Below, one piece after another: positions 59,027 to 64,000 of a stretch of 64,000 bases of DNA. The stretch is from Lingula anatina (lineage: Eukaryota; Brachiopoda; Lingulata; Lingulida; Lingulidae). The stretch is from NCBI RefSeq assembly GCF_001039355.2, contig NW_019775933.1:99268-163267 (forward strand), read 5' to 3'. The notes beneath the pieces are model-generated. The model ran no database searches. It had not been told where the DNA came from and saw only the letters and a list, made by a program, of their open reading frames with translations. Within the stretch, counting starts at the first letter, position 1, and each line of letters opens with the position of its first letter. A program made the position numbers and the translations under genes.

Positions 59027-62000
59027 TTATTAATGTTTAATATTGTCAGCTAAAAGGAAGAATTAACTCCCATTTACATAGTTCAGTGATGTCTCTTTCT
59101 TTTGTGATTACTGATTATGCAGGCAAATAAAGAGATATTTTCTGACAGTCTTCCAAATTATCTTTGTTGATTCATCCTCCATTTTTGGCTGTCTTCCAAC
59201 AGAAAAAATGAGATATTTGTCAGAGTAAACTTAAAAATCTCAACATCTTCCGGAAGACCCAGAAGACAGTCTCAATCCACCCCTGTTATAAATAGTAATC
59301 TTAGGATATATTAATTTCAGTAATTTATCACAAGTATGATATATGTATAGTGCATTTGAATAATTTGTCTCTTGGGCCATATGTTTCTGAATGTTATAGT
59401 TACAGTTAGTTGAAATTACCTTGGAGTATCTAAATTATTTCTATTTACATGTTAGGTCTGATAGACATATATATTCACACTACAAGTCATTTTTTAATCA
59501 AACATAATGCAACTCATTTTCAATGCCTAATTATCAATGCACGCTCTAAGTGACATATTGACCCTCTGACCAACTTTTTTGTTTCAGTAGTCGTTAATAG
59601 TAAACAAGAAATGTTTCATCTCAAAAATAATACCAACACACTGGGCAAATGGAAATGGCTATTGGAAATGGCTATTGCCTGATTTTCTTGTTTCAGTTAT
59701 TATTGCAAGCAAAGAAAAACTTCTTTTTTGGGTGGTTAGGGGGAGTAAATGAAGGAGAAAGTAGATGGTTTTATTATGCAGGAATGTTACAGGCTCTCTT
59801 TATTGCATAAAACATCTAGTGATACTAAATTGATTGAAAAGGAAAAAAGAAACAAGGACATGGATCTTACTTCTTTGGCTGTTACTGCAATCAGCACATA
59901 CTTGGCTGATTAATGTGCATATGGAAAGAAAATTAGTAAGTAAAATTATTAACTGCATGGATAATTCTAACACTTGTAAACTAACATTGAATTTGTATGT
60001 ATATATTCTAATTACCTTATCCAAATATTCTTTGTTGGTGCCTTTGCTCATCAGGTACACATTTGCTCCCTAACTGACATACTGTGTTTTTGATTTATTG
60101 CTTACTTTGTTTTTGAGGGTATTAGCATTTTTTTTTAAATTCTATTCTCAGTCATTTGAATGCACATGCACACATACCAGTAATACCAGTACACTATGTA
60201 TATTCAAATAGGGTGTGCTGAAGTGAAGATTGCTGAAATTTTCGGGAAAATTTATTCTTTGTCTAGTTGACTGGTTCTCCTACATATACCTTGAAATTAT
60301 ATTGCAAAATTTAATCATTTGACTGGGTATCCCACACTTATTGTTGAGGTTAAGATTTTTTCATCAAAACATTAAAGTCCCAAGTGGTTGTTTAGATAAA
60401 TTGTCTTTATCATTGTGTCAATTAATGTATGTGCTTGTTACATCCACAGGGTCGCACCAGTACTTCAAAGGTCCAATAGAATGCATGAGAGCCTTGTATA
60501 AACATGGAGGAATACAAAGTCTGTATCGTGGAAACTGCATAATGTTTATGCGGGACATTCCTGCTCAGGTTCTGTACATGGGAACTTTTGAGGGAATGCA
60601 GGATGTTTTGCATGCCTATGATATCATAGCGCGTGGTGCTGTGTTGTCGCACTTGCTCTCAGGTGGAATGGCAGGTGTGATCAGCTGGTTGGCTATAATG
60701 CCAGCAGATATTGTAAAAAGCCGTCTACAGGCAGACCACAGTGCACACACCAAGATATACTCTGGAACTTTGAACTGTATATCTAAGATGTACGTGGAGG
60801 GTGGACTGAGAATTTTTTACACCGGGTCTTTGGTGACTGCCATTAGAGCTTTCCCTGTCAATGCAATAATCCTAGCTGTGTATAGCCAATCACTGATTTA
60901 TATGAAGGGAAAGGAGAAATGATACTTGAACAAACTTTGAACAATATTTAAAGCAAGTGTAATATTGTAGTGCCCACTTCTATCAAAGAAAATGTTCTTA
61001 AGGACTTAATTTGGTTGAAATTAGTCATATTATCACATCTTACAAATATTACAAAATAAAAGTTATATGAAAGTTGTATGTCTTAATTTAATTGATAGGA
61101 AGAAATGATCTTTACCATTTTGGATCTATGTAGAGCTATATATCACTCTTCCTCTCACATGCCTCCCCACTTGTCGTCCCTGCAGAGGCACAGTTTACAC
61201 TTGGATATTTTCTAAACACCAATATTAAGCTATCTGATCTTACTAATAAACTTCTTTGCATCAGTCAGATGAAATTTCTTTGTGGTCAATAAAAGAATTG
61301 CATAGAAGATTACCTAATTACAAGAACAAAACAAATCAAGACTTGAAGTTGAAAGCCAGTTGCACAACTTCTTGTATGTATTAAAACTGCATCAGATATG
61401 TTTTCTTGTTTACAGTGAATGGAGTGGAAGTTAATATTAATGCCAGTTATGCATGTGATTAAACTTGAGATCCCTTGATTCCCATGATGAGTATCTTTAA
61501 TCCAGTTTTGTGGAATATTGTTTTGTAATTCTCCCAGGGTTAAACAGTCCTGAGAAACAATAATTGCTGTTTGTGACTTGGATCCTGGGGTTTGTGATTG
61601 CGATCACCGATTCAAGATTTCACGTTGATTTCCTGTTGTGATCAAAAAATGTTTGTTGCAAGCACCACAATATAAACCGCGAAAGATTTAGCCAGCTTTT
61701 ATCCAGCTCTCTCACTGTTTACATAAGGGTTCTTTTTCTTGAGCTTTATGTGCTAACAATAATTTGTGGCACATACAGAACATGCCAAATGGGAAGGTGA
61801 GGGGACTTGCGGTTCACGATTCATAATGCAAATGCACCATGAAATTACATTTTAAGTCAGTTATTCTGTGATCACAATCACAAATCTGCTGTTTAAAGTA
61901 ACAAACAGTAATTTCATTTATATGGCCTGTTAAATATATCATGATACTAAATTGAGCTTAGAATTGTGATCTTTTTTTTAATTTTAGAGAAGACTCGTTC

Positions 62001-62514
62001 TGGGTACTTCAAGGGACCTTTGGAATGCATGAGCAGCATATACAGACAGTGTGGCATAAAGGGCATGTATCGTGGTATGTACAGCATGGCATGGAGAGAC
62101 ATTCCAGCTTATGGGCTTTATCTTCTTGTCTATGAGGCAATGTACGATGGTATGCAAAGAACACAGTTGTTTGACAAGCATGGAATTTTTGCTAGTCTTT
62201 TTGCTGGTGGATGGGCAGGGGTCATATCATGGTCAGTCATCATCCCTTTTGATGTGATAAAAAGTCGCATCCAGGCAGACATGCATGGCCTGGTTTATAA
62301 AAGCACCACTGATTGTATACGGAAGACATACCAAGAAGGAGGGTATAGAATTTTTTTCACGGGGCTAGTTGTAACTGCCATTAGAGGGTTTCCTACTTGT
62401 GCTGTTACATTCCTAGGGTATTCACAAGCTTTAAGGTACCTAAACCAAATTCACGCAGAACCAGAAACCATTTGTCATCAGCCAGAGATTGTTAGTGCTG
62501 AGGTTGTCAAGTAA
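57086..62514 (+). CDS. SLC25A45/47/48-type mitochondrial carrier with two alternative last exons
   Basis: Mitochondrial carrier family, inner membrane. Shared exons: 57086-57134, 57518-57561, 58188-58268, 58694-58931. Then either 60450-60922 (form A, 294 residues) or 61988-62514 (form B, 312 residues). Start MDATGGVNDYIAGCLGG; the frame has a TAA at 57053-57055, so this ATG is the first possible. Signatures are HPFDTTKVQMQ and CPVDVVKVVLQ in the shared part, then MPADIVKSRLQ (A) or IPFDVIKSRIQ (B). Wording such as YKGTW, GFFRGLSFPL and the adjacency to SLC25A29 favour the SLC25A45/47/48 group. In mammals SLC25A48 has been linked to choline and SLC25A45 to methylated amino acids, but the substrate here is unknown. 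Exon phases match those of SLC25A29. Confidence 0.9.
57518..57561 (+). CDS. Carrier gene exon 2
   Basis: 44 bases, (G)IAGLVVGHPFDTTK, first signature. Same length and phases as SLC25A29 exon 2. Confidence 0.95.
57737..57768. repeat. (GT)n microsatellite
   Basis: About fourteen GT units in intron 2 of the carrier gene. Confidence 0.95.
58188..58268 (+). CDS. Carrier gene exon 3
   Basis: 27 codons, VQMQTQLAGHHYKGTWDAIK then NIYHHGL. Acceptor TTATTAG, donor GTAAGA. Confidence 0.95.
58538..58562. repeat. T-run to G-run junction in the carrier gene intron
   Basis: About 12 T then 13 G, a third unlinked example of this junction. Confidence 0.9.
58694..58931 (+). CDS. Carrier gene exon 4, last shared exon
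   Basis: GRGFFRGLSFPLVSYGAINS to VDVVKVVLQSQIPHGN, holding helices 2 and 3 and the second signature. It ends in phase 1 (G), which both downstream exons accept. Donor GTAAGT. Confidence 0.95.
58989..59030. repeat. (TTTA)n microsatellite
   Basis: About ten TTTA units just after exon 4. Confidence 0.95.
59121..59288 (-). mobile_element. hAT-like MITE, inverted copy of the 35.7-kb element
   Basis: 'tcttccaaattatctttgtt', 'tcatcctccatttttg' and 'cttccggaagacccagaaga' are the reverse complement of that element. Confidence 0.7.
60450..60922 (+). CDS. Carrier gene terminal exon 5A
   Basis: Completes a Gly codon and reads SHQYFKGPIECMRALYKHGG through RDIPAQVLYM, MPADIVKSRLQAD and AIRAFPVNAIIL to KGKEK and TGA. 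Covers helices 4-6. Followed by its own AATAAA at 61055. Confidence 0.95.
61055..61060 (+). terminator. Polyadenylation signal for form A
   Basis: AATAAA 133 bases after the exon 5A stop. A second AATAAA lies at 61288. Both precede exon 5B, as needed for a self-contained short transcript. Confidence 0.6.
61535..61905. repeat. Inverted-repeat element between exons 5A and 5B
   Basis: 'gtttgtgattgcgatcac' near 61590 and 'tgatcacaatcacaaatct' near 61868 pair up; 'aacagtcctgag' and 'aaagtaacaaacag' lie outside. A MITE is likely. Confidence 0.45.
61988..62514 (+). CDS. Carrier gene terminal exon 5B
   Basis: Completes a Glu codon and reads KTRSGYFKGPLECMSSIYRQ through RDIPAYGLYL, IPFDVIKSRIQAD and AIRGFPTCAVTF to SAEVVK and TAA. 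Roughly half identical to 5A, with a longer tail. Its acceptor follows a T-rich tract (CTTTTTTTTAATTTTAG). Confidence 0.95.
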
Positions 62515-63077
62515 AAAATTGCCAGCTTAAGGAAAACATTACTATGTCGTTTTTTGATAGCTATAAAATACCTGATTCATTGTTCAGCAGATTATTTTTG
62601 GTGTTTAAAAAAAAAGAAAAAAAAAAGAGCTAATCCCATGCACATTGATTGATTCCATTGATATAGGTGTTATGGCAGCCTTTAAATTACAAACTCAGGA
62701 AATTTTAATGTTATATATAAACAGCAGCACATAGTAAATTTTTTCTTCTTCCTAAATGATTAAGATTACTTGGAGGTAAATAAATTAGTTTATATATGTT
62801 GAATAAGTGTTTCAATCAACTTTTGTTTACATGCAAGAAGTAAGTTATTTAGTTATAGAATTATTTTATGAACAATTCATGAGATTAACTTCTTCATGAC
62901 ATGTACAATCATTAGAATAATAGTATGTTTAATTTATAAATATTTTATCATCATTATGGCAATTTTTTAAGGAGGAATATGATATTTGTTCTGCTAAAAT
63001 GACAGTAGATTGGAAGTATGTTTTGTAGTTTGTATTTTTTAAGCCCATTAGTATTGTAGTTTCTATGTTTATTGGTC

Positions 63078-63083
63078 AATAAA
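63078..63083 (+). terminator. Possible polyadenylation signal for form B
   Basis: AATAAA in 'ggtcaataaaatgcc', 564 bases after the exon 5B stop; the following T-rich stretch fits a 3' end. Confidence 0.4.
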
Positions 63084-63309
63084 ATGCCATTTTTATTGCA
63101 CTTTTATGTATTGCATTGCCATAATATATGTATTTCATGTTACATTTTTACAAAAGGAAATGCATATGTTTACATGCATTTAAAATGTAGTTTTCAAGAA
63201 TTCTTTATAATCCAGTGTAAATGTGGGTTTCACAAAGCAAACACACCAAAATATGTGAGTACTAGTCATCTCACTCCATTCTGTGGTATACATTAGTAAG
63301 TGGGTGAAA

Positions 63310-63500
63310 TATTGACAACAGCAGACTAACATATCCGGGGATCAAATGTGGCTGACCCACTTGAGAGCTTGTTGCATAATCCCCGCGGAGAATCTATTCA
63401 TCGTCAATTATGGGATTTATGTGGCAAGCTTTTAAGTGGGTCGCCATTTTTAATCTGCGGGTCTATAAGATGCTGTTGTGAATTCAGCCTATGTGACCCA
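63310..63500. mobile_element. MITE related to family 3
   Basis: 'cagcagactaacatatccgg' and 'ggctgacccacttgagagct' pair with 'agcttttaagtgggtcgcc' and 'ctataagatgctgttg'. Confidence 0.55.
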
Positions 63501-64000
63501 CCAGTAGAAGCCAGGTATAACCAGGATTTACTGTGATAAATCGCATAATTCAGTCTCTGAGGGAAAATTGGGTCTGTGCATACTGAATTTCTTGTGGGAC
63601 CAAAGAAGGGGGCTTTGTATAATGTTGGGTATTGCTCTGGCAATTCTATGATAACACCTAAAGAGTGCCATGGAAATATTTGATGAATTTTATGAGTTAA
63701 AAGTCATAGCATATATGTCTACACATGTACATTTTGATAATGTTATGGAAGTCCAAATTAAAGGCTTGGTTAAGACATACTTAACCAAAGATATATAAAT
63801 ATAAACATACAAAAACACTAGTTTGCTCAATTTACTAATTTCCCTTAGTATAGATCTTCCTTTATTACTATACAGATATTTAGATTCCATAACAGCACTT
63901 TTTATGACAAAAGAAGTTGTTACCATTCTTTTAACAGACATGAAAGACCTGTTTTAAAGTTTTCAAGTCAGTAATGTTATGCTTTAATGCTTTTTCTTGA

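Larger units (their letters stand above)
62515..64000. other. 3' UTR of form B and downstream DNA
   Basis: AT-rich, with an AATAAA at 63078-63083. A family 3-like inverted repeat lies at 63310-63500. No further gene seen. Confidence 0.6.

Noticed and set aside
1-64000. CRISPR array, bacterial operon or phage system
   Set aside because: Spliced animal genes throughout; regular spaced repeats with unique spacers were not seen.
1-64000. tRNA or rRNA genes
   Set aside because: GTTCGA-type words (for example near 7640 and 42776) were not set in a cloverleaf, and no rRNA core sequence was recognised.

Overview
This is animal nuclear DNA. It is AT-rich and intron-rich, with GT-AG introns, vertebrate-like gene families and many short palindromic transposons. 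The CPSF2, SLC25A29 and SLC25A45/47/48-type proteins, together with the repeat style, suggest a marine invertebrate deuterostome (hemichordate, echinoderm or cephalochordate). The species cannot be fixed from the sequence. Large introns, a 184-base N gap and a single N at a duplication junction show this is a draft scaffold.

Layout. Bases 1-14760 hold no exon I can recognise, only dispersed repeats and one solo LTR (12615-13341). From 14761 to 32196 on the plus strand lie the last eleven exons of CPSF2, the 100-kDa subunit of the mRNA cleavage and polyadenylation complex. They encode about 377 C-terminal residues. Four of these exons appear twice (22319-24025 and 25746-27458) in two nearly identical 3.4-kb blocks. 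The blocks cannot be read in series without a frameshift, so they look like two alleles assembled in tandem. A second allele-like duplication flanks the N gap (16334-17699 and 17884-19240).

Bases 38168-43374 (minus) and 49768-54041 (minus) are two complete four-exon SLC25A29 genes, encoding mitochondrial basic amino acid carriers. The proteins differ at about 19 of 261 residues in the last exon. They arose by a true tandem segmental duplication whose left edge lies inside the last intron of CPSF2: intron sequence at 30.1-32.0 kb reappears at 43.9-46.8 kb. Bases 57086-62514 (plus) hold a third mitochondrial carrier gene of the SLC25A45/47/48 group, head-to-head with the second SLC25A29 copy. 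It has four shared exons followed by two homologous, in-phase terminal exons (60450-60922 and 61988-62514). It is therefore predicted to make two carriers that share the N-terminal half and differ in the C-terminal half. This tandem terminal-exon arrangement is the most interesting item in the window.

The carrier genes form a local cluster with a shared exon-phase pattern. The divergent SLC25A29 / SLC25A47-type pair recalls the human 14q32 arrangement. The rest is introns and intergenic DNA rich in several MITE families, a LINE reverse transcriptase relic, microsatellites and homopolymer T/G junctions.
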